NCBI GenBank assembly: GCA_030435675.1
Contig: CM059621.1
Coordinates: 5,084,001 to 5,148,000 of the forward strand
DNA from: Steinernema hermaphroditum
Lineage: Eukaryota; Nematoda; Chromadorea; Rhabditida; Steinernematidae
Direction: 5' to 3'
DNA: 64,000 nt
In this document: positions 46,562 to 57,410 of the stretch, piece after piece
Numbering within the stretch: the stretch's first letter is position 1
Layout: every line of letters begins with the position of its first letter
The notes under the pieces: generated by a model
Databases searched by the model: none
What the model was told of the DNA's origin: nothing
What the model saw: the letters and a program-made list of their open reading frames with translations, nothing else
Position numbers and translations under genes: made by a program

Positions 46562-49500
46562 ATGAGAATACTCTTGGTTACTCTCTTTGTCTTCTCTTCC
46601 GCCGACTCGTTCACTTTAGATCGACCAAAGAGTGACGTACAGTACACTCTAATAGGTTCCGATGGAAAGCCATTGAAAGGAAAGGAACTGTTCAAGAAGG
46701 TGAAAAAGTCGATCAGTGAAATCTTTAATCGTTTTCTCGGTCTTTAGGCACATCCAAATTTTCGTAACATTGACGAGATAGCCAGTTTGATTGCCGAACA
46801 AAAGCGCAAATCTGCAGAAAGACTAAAGAATGGCGCGTCTCGGAAGAAGAACCATACAATGTCAGAGTATGTACAGGTAAGACGATCTCCAACAAATCGC
46901 TGTTTTCAGTCTGTTCTCAATGTTTACAGAAACTGAATCCGAAGCCCTTTTTCGATGAAAAACCTAGCATTAGTGAAATAAACTCTGCTCTTGGACTGGA
47001 TGAAGTTCTCATTGCGGGCGATATAGCGATGACTTTGTAAGTTTAACTTGCATGACTGAAATCTCAACGTTGCAATACAGTATAATATGAACAAGAGTAG
47101 TCAAATCGGTGATCGAACTGCCTGCTCAATGCTAGCAGATTTGATGCTCTCTACTTCTTGTGGTCCTTAAGGTGGTGAAAATGTATGACACTTATTCTTT
47201 TAGAGAAGGGGTGCGAAGCTACTTCGGAATTGCTGACAACACCAGCGCTTCTGGAGACCGTTTCAAGCGACAGGCAACCGACGGTGGTCCTGGCTCTCTG
47301 TGGAGCGACGGCGTTCCATACAACTTTGATCCGAATTTGAGTGAGCCGCGCCTTCATAGCCGAGCTATTGGCGTCATGTAATTCCAGATCAGCGAGCAAG
47401 AGACGCCATCCAAGCGGCAATAACCTTCTGGCAAACGAACACTTGCGTTCGCTTCCAACAGGTCGACCCTGAGAATTCCCCATCTTACCCCGTGCTCGTA
47501 TTTATACCCGGACTGGGATGCTGGAGCGACGTAGGACGTGAGTCCAAGAAGAGACAGCAGGAACTCTCAATCGGAAGGGGATGCGAAGACGTATTCTGAA
47601 TCTGGTTGAAAACAGCGTTGAAGAAAGGAGTTTTTAGGTTGAAACGGCCGCTCATGAAATCGGTCATGCTCTCGGATTCATTCACGAACAACAGCGTTGG
47701 GATCGTGACGATTTCATTTGGGTTGACATGGACAATATTGAGGCATGCTTCTGACATTGACGGGAAGCAATGTTTGATTGTAGGATGGCTATGATGGCCA
47801 GTATGGGAAGAACGTGAAGGGATACAACGTAAACTTCGACAAGCAATACGACTACCGTGGAATCATGCACTATGACGACAGGTGGGTTATATCTGTGAGT
47901 GCTAGTGAACGGAACTAAACAAAAAAAAACTAAAGAATTTCGGGTTTTTTAAATTTGGAAACTTGCAAGGAAACCTTACAAGAGAAGAGCCGAAAATTAG
48001 CACACATCTAGGCATGTATTAGTGAACGTGATCCTCAAAAGCCGCTGGTGTGGGTACAGCAATGATTGCCGAAAGATGACATATGATTGTGGTTGAGTCG
48101 ATAAATCGGAATCGGGTCTTGATCTAAACACAGGAAGGTAAGAGAACTACCGATTTTACCGCACGTACCATGGAAATCATCGTCAATCATGCCAATTCTT
48201 AAACCTAAGCTGAGGCAATTTTCAGAGGGTCTTGGTGCTAATGTTCACTAATACGTGCCTGCCTGTGTACTAATTTTAGCACAATTTGAGGCGGACACTT
48301 CTGAAGGTTCCCTTATCAAATTTTTGGGGCATAAATCCGTTCCAGGCGTCCCCCGGATACGAAGCGTTCCGCTGCATTTTGTGGGATTCCAGGGCTCGAT
48401 TCCCTTAGGTTTTTTTTTCGGCTCAGATAGCCTCAGAAAGAGCGAGTACACGACCTGACCGATCGCTGGGGAAAACAAATGAAAGATCTCGCTGCGGCTT
48501 GACATCCTTGCGGGGACGCCCGAAACAGCTTTATGCCGTTGTGTAGTGGCACTTGCTCCTCATTGGTGCCTTCTTTCTACTCCCCATCTATCTTCAGATC
48601 ATTTGCGAAGGACAGAACGCGGCCCGTCATGTATGCCATCGACCCAGCCTACCAAATGACCATCGGAAGCGGAGCGATTCCGAATTCCGGGGACGTCTAC
48701 GAAATGAACATGCTCTATTCCTGCTATGGTACACATCTACACATTGCGATAGTCTACTGATTTATGGTTTAGACAGATGCGCTGGCCTTGGTACGGTCTG
48801 CCAAAACGAAGGACGCCCAAATCCAAATAACTGCGCTGCTTGCCAATGTCACGGTGGTTTCGGTGGCCCCGACTGTTCTCAACGTGAACCTGCTTCTGCT
48901 GGACTTGCCTGCGCTGAGGCCACCCTTCCAGCGGGGCCATATTGGCAAACTCTCGCTATAAACAGCCAGGTTGGCAACGGCCAGGATGTGGTTGGGGACA
49001 GGGTGAACCCATTGAAATGTACATGGCACATGACTGCACCTCCTGGAAGAAAGATTCAGTATCAAGTGAAGTATGTGGGCTTCGACAGCAAAGAAGACGC
49101 ACTGTGCCGCACGCAATGTAGAGCTGGAGGACTGGGTATTAAGGGCTTGGAGAAGACTTGGATGCCCGAAGGAATGCGTTTCTGCTGTCCTGCACAGTAC
49201 AACAACATCATGACAACCGCGGCAAATCTACTTGTTGTCCAACCTTGGAACAGCTTTCGCTACACCGACTTCACAGTTCAATACAAGCTCGGTAGGGATT
49301 GATATAGTTCTTATCAAACTATTTTAAATGTATCATTTAGTGTCACTGAACACAGGCACATGTCCATATGCCTACCAAATCCTGAGCGCCGACGGCACAC
49401 GGTGCTATCATACATATGTCACGGAACTAAAGTATGATTCGGCAAAAAAACTTTGCGCGAATTCGGATGGCATTGTATCCGTGGACCAAGCAGCTTCAGA

Positions 49501-49733
49501 TAAGGCTAAACTGAGAGGTTTGCTAGGTTATATGGGTTATTTACAAACGATGTTTAGGACTAATCAGCGAAAAGGTGAAATGTGCTCTTCCACGTAAGAC
49601 CATCAACGGCTACTGGCATGGCATGAGCGGTGGACAATGTGGCATACACGATCTCAAAACGCAGACAACTTCCTATGTGGATTGTAATGGTGCGAAAGGT
49701 GCAGGAGTTATCTGCGAGAGTCCAACTGTATAA
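46562..49733 (+). CDS. Astacin metalloprotease with EGF, CUB and C-type lectin domains
   Basis: Twelve exons (46562-46699, 46748-46876, 46930-47036, 47139-47171, 47204-47340, 47388-47590, 47638-47742, 47784-47881, 48598-48728, 48773-49291, 49356-49526, 49558-49733) join in frame to 648 residues. [16 protein letters not shown] is a signal peptide; a Lys-rich propeptide follows. The protease domain starts after RFKRQA (furin-like cleavage), and carries [15 protein letters not shown] (zinc site and catalytic Glu) and the Met-turn in GIMHYDD. Then come an EGF-like module ([12 protein letters not shown]...[12 protein letters not shown]), a CUB domain, and a C-type-lectin-like domain ([15 protein letters not shown] ... 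[11 protein letters not shown] ... GVICE). Without the 64-bp intron at 49292 the frame stops at 49302, so a short form lacking the lectin is possible. Intron 47743-47783 has a GC donor; intron 49527-49557 is only 31 bp. The 33-nt exon 4 may be skipped. A secreted NAS-type protease. Confidence 0.88.
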
Positions 49734-50073
49734 TCCTGTAAAAGATATTTACTTTATGTTGGAGTCTATTTCGATGGAAGTGTATAATAAAAGCGACATA
49801 TTGAGATCAGCAATGTTATTCGCGTTGAAAACCCGCTACACCGGCGTTTTAAATATGATGAACAAAAATGAAGGATTGCTATCAGAAAACATTAGTCGGA
49901 TTTCGGCTTTTTTTTTGTCGTTCGCGTTTTATTCGTGGAATTTGGTGGTTTCCGTATCTGCGATGCATACAGCGCATCCGATGCCGGTGTTTGGCACATC
50001 TCAAAAACAAATATGCACAGTAATGTGACGCTGGGATTTAAACTCTGCAAACTAGTCAGCTCCATGGTCAGCA

Positions 50074-50976
50074 ATGGACACGGTTCCCAATGCATTTGTC
50101 GATTTCGTAGTCGAATTGTTGAGCTACAGCGGCATACATAGTCTGGTTAGGGCTCGTATGAGGGGAATCTGGACAGAAATCGCCCAAGTTCACAAAAGCC
50201 AACGGCTCTATTACAGCGTTCGTCTTTGGTGTAGTGAATCAAAGCTCCAGTGCGCTTTTGAAACTATTGATCACACTACTTTTGAGTTCTCATCATTCTT
50301 GGATGTACGAGAGGTGCTGAAAACGGAGCGACGATTTCTTCGAATCTGTTATATCACAGACTTAGATACCAGGTTTCCCGTCGACCAGAATCTCTTTCTC
50401 ACATTCAAACAAGGCGAGTTGGCCAAGTTTGAGAAATTCTTCATTTGGCACTGCTGCCATACAAATCTCTCCTTAAGCAACACAGAGCTGCAGCCGTGGA
50501 TTTTGAATGCTGTCTTCACGAAAGTGTATTTTAGCTACGGCATCTCTCTTCCGGAAGAGAGTCCACTTGCCGTGAACTTCTTGAAGGATCAGATCGAAAA
50601 TAGCCCAACTCTCCAATACATCTCACTCGATAATACATGGACACAATCAGTGCTGCCGCTCATAAAAACCTTTTGCCTTCGAGCAGATGTAAGAAATTTT
50701 AGGCTTCTGTGTGTAGATTTCACCTTAGACAAAGAGTTCGTACAGGAGGTACTTAATGTTTGGAGAAAGAATGATCGCTTTGAGCGCATTCTTCACTTCA
50801 TTCGTTCTCCTGAGGTAGCTGAATACATGCACTTCATAATGCAAAAGGACGGCGGCCAATATAAACTACTTGACCAGGCACGAAGAAAAGTTGCTCATTA
50901 CACAGATGGGTTTGGTCGAGCACATCTCGCAGTTCACCGATATTCTAGGTGTGGCTTTTGTCCATCTTTCGAATGA
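50074..50976 (+). CDS. F-box-like nematode protein (copy B)
   Basis: A single-exon 300-residue frame starting MDTVPNAFVDFVVELLSYSG, paralogous along its whole length to the gene at 43890-44756. Differences cluster in the middle (for example YITDLDTRFPVDQNLFLTF against a different loop in copy A) while FLKDQIENSPTLQ and the C-terminal segment around VAEYMHFIMQKDGGQYKLLD are kept. It lies 340 bp downstream of the astacin-lectin gene, the same order as in the older copy. AATAAA at 50997. Likely an SCF substrate adaptor by family analogy only. Confidence 0.82.
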   Translation: MDTVPNAFVDFVVELLSYSGIHSLVRARMRGIWTEIAQVHKSQRLYYSVRLWCSESKLQCAFETIDHTTFEFSSFLDVREVLKTERRFLRICYITDLDTRFPVDQNLFLTFKQGELAKFEKFFIWHCCHTNLSLSNTELQPWILNAVFTKVYFSYGISLPEESPLAVNFLKDQIENSPTLQYISLDNTWTQSVLPLIKTFCLRADVRNFRLLCVDFTLDKEFVQEVLNVWRKNDRFERILHFIRSPEVAEYMHFIMQKDGGQYKLLDQARRKVAHYTDGFGRAHLAVHRYSRCGFCPSFE

Positions 50977-51495
50977 ATAGCAATTGTTGTGCGTGGAATA
51001 AACTTATAAGGATTAATCGTAAAATTTCGGAATCCTGGTTCTAGCTAGGCTTGGACTGACCCAGCTCAGAATCCGAACCGTCTTCGGGTCGGCGCAGTTC
51101 GCTCCGGACCCAATCCGAGCCGACTCCGCCCAATCGGTTTCCATGTTGCGGACAATTGCAACTGTTCGCAAGGGGTGATCGAAGCACCCGATTCCTGCAA
51201 TCGGAATCGGAGTTTTGCCGTACAGAGGCTCCCGCGACGATTGTTGTCGCCGTGTATTCTCTGCGCTCTCCTGGGGCAGACTGTCGGCATCAAGTGCGGT
51301 TTCGCGCGTCGTCGACCAACTGCAACCTTTGTTTTGATTTCAATTGTAAATTGCGCTTGTTTTGCATCGAGAGTCGAACACTATAAGGAGAAACGTCCAG
51401 CGATGGTTTAAAACGCGAAATTTCTCTTTGCAGATTTGCAAAATTAACGTTCTGATCGTGATACATCAATATTGTTATTTTAAGTAGATTCTGCG

Positions 51496-52281
51496 ATGAG
51501 TGGACATCGAGTAACGCAACTGATAAACGAGCTTGCTGCGATTGATGCGAGATTGGCTGAGAAGGAGGTGGCCGTACGAGAAGCTCAGAGGTCCATCTTC
51601 AAGATGCGAAACATTCGAATGAAGCTGAGCAACGAACTTGATGTTCTGGTTGAGCTTGACGAGATTCACAACCGGCAGGTTGTGTTAAAAGCGGAACAAG
51701 ATCGGCACTGGGAGGTCATGCGCAAGGTAAGCTGTAAATCGTCGGTTTCACCAAATTATGGGAGGCTTTAGAACCGAGTCGATATGCTCTCACCTTTAGT
51801 CGACGAGAACGGCGATCCCATAATCAATATCGATGTTTATGCTGTTACGAAGGCCAGAAAACATATCAACTTGCTGGCAGTGGAAGAAGAGGAGCTGGCC
51901 AACAGGAAGCGAGCTTTGCACGAGCGTCTGCACGACGGAGCAGCTGGGAGGTCCTCATCGGAGATTCCCGTAGTTCCCCGCAGTTCCAACAACCCGTTCA
52001 TGCGAATCAGTTCGGTCGCCCCACAGTCGCCAGCTGCCGAAGAGGGCATCAAGGAGGGTGACGAGATTGTACAGTTTGGAACTCTATCCGGAGACAATTT
52101 CGAAAACGTGGAAAACGTCGTCAAGATGGTCAACGACTCGAGTGAGGTAGGTGTCATCAGGTGTAAACTAGGCCTAATCGCTCTGTTTTAGTGGTCTATT
52201 CCCGTCACTATATTGCGCACTATCGAACTGAAGCCACGCCTGTTGTATGGACAAGGATTTCTCGGTTGCACGTTCGAATAG
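51496..52281 (+). CDS. psmd-9: 26S proteasome assembly chaperone, PSMD9/p27-like
   Basis: Three exons (51496-51726, 51772-52146, 52192-52281) join in frame to 231 residues, the usual length of PSMD9/Nas2. The N-terminal helical hairpin (VTQLINELAAIDARLAEKEV onward) binds Rpt5 in the yeast and human proteins. A linker with PLVDENGDPIINIDVYAV is the conserved 'DxxGFPRxDIDVY'-type motif. The C-terminal PDZ domain contains FMRISSVAPQSPAAEEGIKE, GDEIVQFG and ends in the GLLGC-like GFLGCTF. The family helps assemble the base of the 19S regulatory particle in cytosol and nucleus. Introns are 45 bp, GT-AG. The start is the first ATG after an in-frame stop. Confidence 0.95.
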
Positions 52282-52419
52282 CTGTTCAAATAATGGTCAC
52301 AGAAGCGACGGCTGTACAACCTATTGAGTGATGTTATTTCTGTTAGTGCGATTAAAATGGTAATTGTAAGTTGCTCAATGTGACGATGATCGTTTGGTTT
52401 GGACCGCGGTCGTTGCGGT
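52282..52419. other. Downstream flank of psmd-9
   Basis: Nothing recognised. Confidence 0.4.
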
Positions 52420-53335
52420 TGTTCAGGTGCTCTCTGCCTTTCAAGAGGTATCAACAACGGCCCGGCGTTTTCCTCCGACTTCTTTGAGTACATCGCGCTG
52501 AGGCAGGTAGTGACAGAGGATGTCGTCATTGCTGTTCGGGGTAGCCTTCTCGATGAACCCGAGGTCTGATAGCTCTTTGATATAGTCATAGTAACCTTGT
52601 AGCCTTCTGAATTGTGATTTAGTTGATTGTATAGTCCGGCCAGTCGTTCACGGTAACTTTTAGGTTGTCGTTTCCATCACAGTTTCCATTTTCACCCTTG
52701 TATCGTAAGCCCGTTTTTCAACTGCGGCGTTGCTAGTGGCTGTTTTAACCAAATCTCACTGCGCGACATCTCTCAGGTGAGTTTGGCGCTGGGGATAGTG
52801 ATGCGTGTCGATTTTTTCGTTCCGGCCCTGAGTCGACAAGCTTTTCAGAGGAGAGCGTCTGGATCCTCTCATCCCCGAACCGTTTCTTCATCAGTTCGAA
52901 TGAGATTGTGTAGTTTGTCGTGTAGTTTCCAGCCCGGCGATAATAATGCTGGCCTCTCCTTCGAGGTAGCCTTTCAAGTAGGTCAGTTTAGGAGTAGCGG
53001 GGAGGGGCGTGTTCGAGTCAACAGCGAGGCTGAAGGCGGCTTGGAACACTTCGATGGTCCGCTTCTGGGAAATGGGTGAACGACGGGTAATAAGGTGGTT
53101 GGAACGGAGTTTTTCCAGATGGAAGGAGGGGAGAAATAGTGCATCGAGGGCCAGGAGGTCAGCAGGGGTAGCCGATTTAGGGGGTAAGCTAGGATAGCCG
53201 GCGCGGAGTGCTGCTGTCCGTGGGCTTGGACGGGTTTGGCGCCTCGGTTTATCGGTTTCGGCAGCGAGGAGAGCTGTGGCGTAGTTTCGGCGGGTGGTGA
53301 ACGGGTTGGCGGTACATGCGACCAACAACGGGAGA
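52420..53335 (-). mobile_element. BEL/Pao-type retroelement remnant (gag and RT scraps)
   Basis: On the - strand, 53330-52900 reads a gag-like core (EVFQAAFSLAVDSNTPLPAT, then KLTYLKGYLEGEASIIIAGL), which resembles the DUF1759 gag region of BEL/Pao elements. A frame change near 52905 is followed by MKKRFGDERIQTLSSEKLVD. Further along, 52620-52430 reads IKELSDLGFIEKATPN and CHYLPQRDV, the N-terminal part of a Pao-type reverse transcriptase, then a stop. Gag and RT scraps in the same order and strand suggest one element reduced by a large internal deletion. Confidence 0.65.
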
Positions 53336-53385
53336 GAACTGGGCTGAGTTCTGCAGAGACTTAGAGGGTCCTGACCAGGGCTGTG

Positions 53386-53505
53386 TACACTCTTGACTCT
53401 CGACTCTCGGCCTCTCGGGGTGTTTTTGGCCTCTCGACTCTCGACTATCGACTCTCGACAAATGGCCGAGAGTGGCGAGACGAGAGTAGCCTTGGTCCCA
53501 CCACG
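53386..53505. repeat. CTCTCGACT simple repeat
   Basis: Irregular tandem copies of GACTCTCGACTCTCGGCC and related strings, followed by their partial reverse complement (GGCCGAGAGTGGCGAGACGA). No gene content. Confidence 0.85.
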
Positions 53506-54351
53506 AAAATTCTGAAATTTTGCTACGCGAACACTGTATGGACGGTTTTCCTAGTTGCTACCGTTTACTCGTCATCACTGACCGTGTTAATCGCTCCGAG
53601 AATCGAGTCCTCCCCGTCCCTCAAATAAGGTTATCCGACAAGAAATATGGTCGGGGTAATTTCAATGGGTCAAGGCTCCTGACAGGGAAAGTGCGTTTGT
53701 AGGAAACGTCGCACTCTGATTTTGGCGTTTCGCCATTGAATCTTTGAGTCGTGTCAGAGAATGCTGCGTAACTCTAGAACGAGAGGTTATCTAGGGAAAG
53801 TGAACTATGAATTTGAAGAGGGGAACTTGCTCGTTCGAATGAGCCCTAGTTTGTGCAATGTCTGGTGAAAATATGACTTACGATCGGGCGTCGTGGTTGT
53901 AAAATGTCTCCAACTTGAAAAACCGTCCAAAGTTTGCAGCTTTTTTTCCGCGTACAATGACCATACTGCCTCCCACCAATAAAAAGTTCAGTGTAAACGG
54001 CGAAAAAAGACAGTTTCAACTTAAAAAGCTTGCATTGCAGCGAAAGTTGGTGTGAGTACGCACTCGAAACTAACGTGACAGCACGAACGCGCGCCAGCAC
54101 GCGCCGCTAAAAGCAAAAAGAAAGAAAACGCGCGACGCGCCAGGGCAATCGCGGCGGGACCCGGTTTTCGGCTTTCGCGTGTCGCGGTGTTTTATTTCTT
54201 GTCTATCAGGAACACTTCCAGAAAAGAAACCTCAGTGTTGCTGCCAATGATTTATTCAAAATACATCGGGGTTTTATGTCATTGAAAAGGGGGCGTATTA
54301 GACACAATACAGAAGTGGGAGAGATTCTTACAAAGCTAACAACAATAATGA
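53506..54351. other. Non-coding stretch next to the envelope-like gene
   Basis: No gene recognised. It could contain the 3' non-coding part or LTR of the retroelement whose envelope-like gene ends at 54352, but I found no LTR partner inside the window. Confidence 0.4.
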
Positions 54352-56286
54352 CTAATTGTTACACTGGGGCCGACAGAGAAAGAGACAATTAAGGATCAGT
54401 GGCGCGACGAGAATGAGGAGAAATATGGTGAGCAACCCTTGAACGGTGGGGACTATCAGCGAACTAAGGAGGACCGTGAGGGCTGAAGGGGAGTCCAGTG
54501 ATTCGGGTTTGCTCAGCGTCCATTGAGGGGCTGCGTCGTCTTGGATGAAGTAGAGTTCTCCGGCCAAGTGCGCGGAAGAAACATGGGACGGGCAGCGGAC
54601 GGTGCACTGTTCGGAGACCTGTGGATCATCGAGGAGGATGTCGGTCTTCCGTTCTTCGTCAGTCGAACACTGAATAGTGAAGTCGTATTTTCCGCACCTT
54701 ACTTGGGCTGTGGTAGATGCGAAATCTGTCGAGCACTTGTAGATGAGTGTCGCTCCATGTGTGCACGAGTAGCATCCTGTGAGGCTGATGAACTCGGCGG
54801 TGCACGTACTGTAGTCGAGGCGGGACAGGACTTGGAGTCGGTGGACTGTGACCTGCAGCGTCACTGCTGAGCCTTGGAGCTTCTGGAGGATCTGTCCTTC
54901 TGATCTCTCAACCAGATTGGCTTCGATGATCTGTGGAAGCGCGGAGTCCTTGATAGCGTGTTGGAGCATCCGGTTTCCATCTGGTTGACAAACGGCGAGT
55001 CCATCGGCTTGGTGGCAGTTGAGAAGACGCGGATCGATGTGGCATTGCTGAGCTTCTGGATCGGAGCAATGGTAGGTCTTCGCATCGATGACTTGGAAGT
55101 CATTCAGGAGAGCTGATGATCTTGAAGATGAGGCGAACCATCGGGCAGAAGATGCTGATGTCTCCGATTGAGTGATCGTGGCGACGGTGATGTTGTCCTT
55201 GGTGATCGATTCTCCCGGGGCGAGATGGAAGGAGAAGGTCTGCTCTTTTGAGTTCGTGGTGAGCTTGATGTCAACGATAGCAGAGGGCTTCCAGGAGTAT
55301 CTTGTGATCTTCAGTGGCTCGGAGTCTGGAGATGGTACGGCGTACGTTCGGAAGAAGAGGCAGGCGTCGGTGCACATGAAGCATCCGCAGTTGAGGCAGC
55401 CGCAACTTTCTTCGCATTGTGTGACTCCGATCAACTGGTTGTATGGCTCGAATTCTGTGAGGTTTGCCGACGGCGGGAGCAGAGCGCAGTTTTGTCCGGT
55501 ACAGCTTCCCATTCCGGGGCACCTCTTGCTGGAGACTGTGTTGAAGGTCACGGCTCTTGTGTAGAAGACTTCTACTGGATGACATGTGAGGACGGGCTGG
55601 GCGGTGATCTTCAGTGATCCTTGAGGTCGGAACTTGTTGTCTTGAAGGAGGGCGCATGCTTCTGTGTCGCACGTGGCCGTTGCGGTAGGTAGTGCAATCG
55701 GTCTGATCGGCCTGGAAGTTGGCGGAGGAGGTACACCCATGGACGGAAGTGATGAGGCAGACTAGTGCCATGGACATCAGTGGGATTTCTTCTCTGCTTG
55801 GCAGTCTCTTCCAGAGTGTGCTGACTTCTTCATTCTTCGCCTTCTTTCGTGGAAGCCTTCTTCTGCATCTCTGAATCTTCTTGATGAAGTGGATGATTTT
55901 CTTTGAGATGGCGATCTTCAGGCAGATGCTGACGACGGTGATAGTGATGAGGCCGGCGGTGCTGGCTACCACTCTTTCCCAGAAGCAGGCTGGGTTCATC
56001 CATACGTCGAGACAGAAGATGCATGTTCCGATCTTGCATAAGGATTGGCCTTCGCAAGTTTCTCGGGCTTCCCAGAGCAGGTTTCCGTGGTTCCAGGCAC
56101 GTAGACGAGCTTCATGTCGGCTGAGGCGTTTTCCTTCCGGTGGGGTCAGAAACGCGTCAGTGATCTTCTTGAAGGTGAGGCAGGTGACCGGTCGGTCTCT
56201 CTTGACGAGACAGATTTCGAAGAACTGCGACTTGCATTGGAGTGGGCTGCTTGTCGTCACTTGAAGTCCGTGGTCCGTGCAACTGA

Positions 56287-57410
56287 CAAGGGACTGTTCC
56301 CAAGTGATACGCGCAGATGGAGCTGATATTTGGCACGGTGGTAGAGGTGCATCTGAGAAGTGGAGCACACAAAAACTCGCGTGCCAAAAATGAAGCTATC
56401 CACCCTAAACAAGGCCCTGAAGTTACCAAAATTCACGACACTCAATACTAGTGGCATTGCCATTGCAATGGGACGTTGTGCTCGTGTGGTCGAGGGGTAG
56501 TGCTCTGAGACGCCAGTCTACGGTCTCGAGTTCGATTCCCACAGAGAAGCTTCTATTTTTCGACTTTCCTTCTTTTCACCGAAACTGTACATTATTATGT
56601 TTCTTGGTGTTTAACAACACCGTTTCTTGTTTTGCATCAAATGTAGCCTAAAAACCCCTTTGCACGAATCCGAACTGGTAACCCAGATTTCACTTTTGTG
56701 GTGAAGCTGTTTTTCGTTCTTTCACGGTCCCCTCTCTTTTGCTAATTACCTCAGGACATCAAACCAAAGAAGAATGGCAGGGATGGGTGTCGAACCCGGA
56801 TCCCAAGAACGGCAACCAAGAGACTATCCAGCTGGACCACGTAAACAGTTGCCGCTCAGCCAGCAAAGTTGGCTATATTCAATAAAACGCGACTTTTAGA
56901 AGGCATTTACGCGTATATGTGTTTGTATTGGCCAGAATCGAATAGGATCTGTCGTTCTGACATCTTAAACGATAAGGGGAGAGGGGGGAACGCGAAAGAA
57001 TGAAAAGCAACTCCACGACAAAGGTGAAAATCGGGTTACCAATTCCGATTCCTGCAAAGGGTTCCAAACCAAAGACCAGTGTTGGTAAACGCCAGGAGAT
57101 GTGAAAATATGCTGTTATGGTTAGAAGAAAGAAGATGGAAGCATAGTAAAACCTGGTTGGGCTCGAACCCGAGACCGTAGACTGGCGTCTCAGAGCACTA
57201 CCCCTCGACCACACGAGCACAACGTGCCATTGCAATTCAATGCCACTAGTATTCAGTGTCGTGAATTTTGGTAACTTTAGGGCCTTGTTTAGGGTGGATA
57301 GCTTCATTTTTGGCACGCGAGTTTTTGTGTGCTCCACTTCTCAGATGCACCTCTACCACCGTGCCAAATATCAGCTCGATCTGCGCGTATCACTTGGGAA
57401 CAGTCCCTTG
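56287..57410. mobile_element. DNA transposon with ~250-bp terminal inverted repeats
   Basis: The element starts CAAGGGACTGTTCCCAAGTG at 56287 and ends with its reverse complement at 57410. The trinucleotide TGA flanks both ends (56284-56286 and 57411-57413), a 3-bp target duplication. The arms (56287-56537 and 57160-57410) differ at only a handful of positions, so insertion is recent. Each arm's inner end carries a tRNA-like string (GTGGTCGAGGGGTAGTGC then GTTCGATTCCC or GTTCGAGCCC). The ~620-bp centre has no transposase frame, so it is non-autonomous. Superfamily not assigned. Confidence 0.85.
56772..56845 (-). other. tRNA-like A/B-box module inside the transposon
   Basis: Read on the - strand: ACGTGGTCCAGCTGGATAGT (A-box-like) and, about 35 nt on, GGGTTCGACACCC (B-box). 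Together with the two modules in the inverted arms this makes three pol III box pairs in one element. The stems do not fold into a proper cloverleaf, so a functional tRNA is unlikely. Confidence 0.45.
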
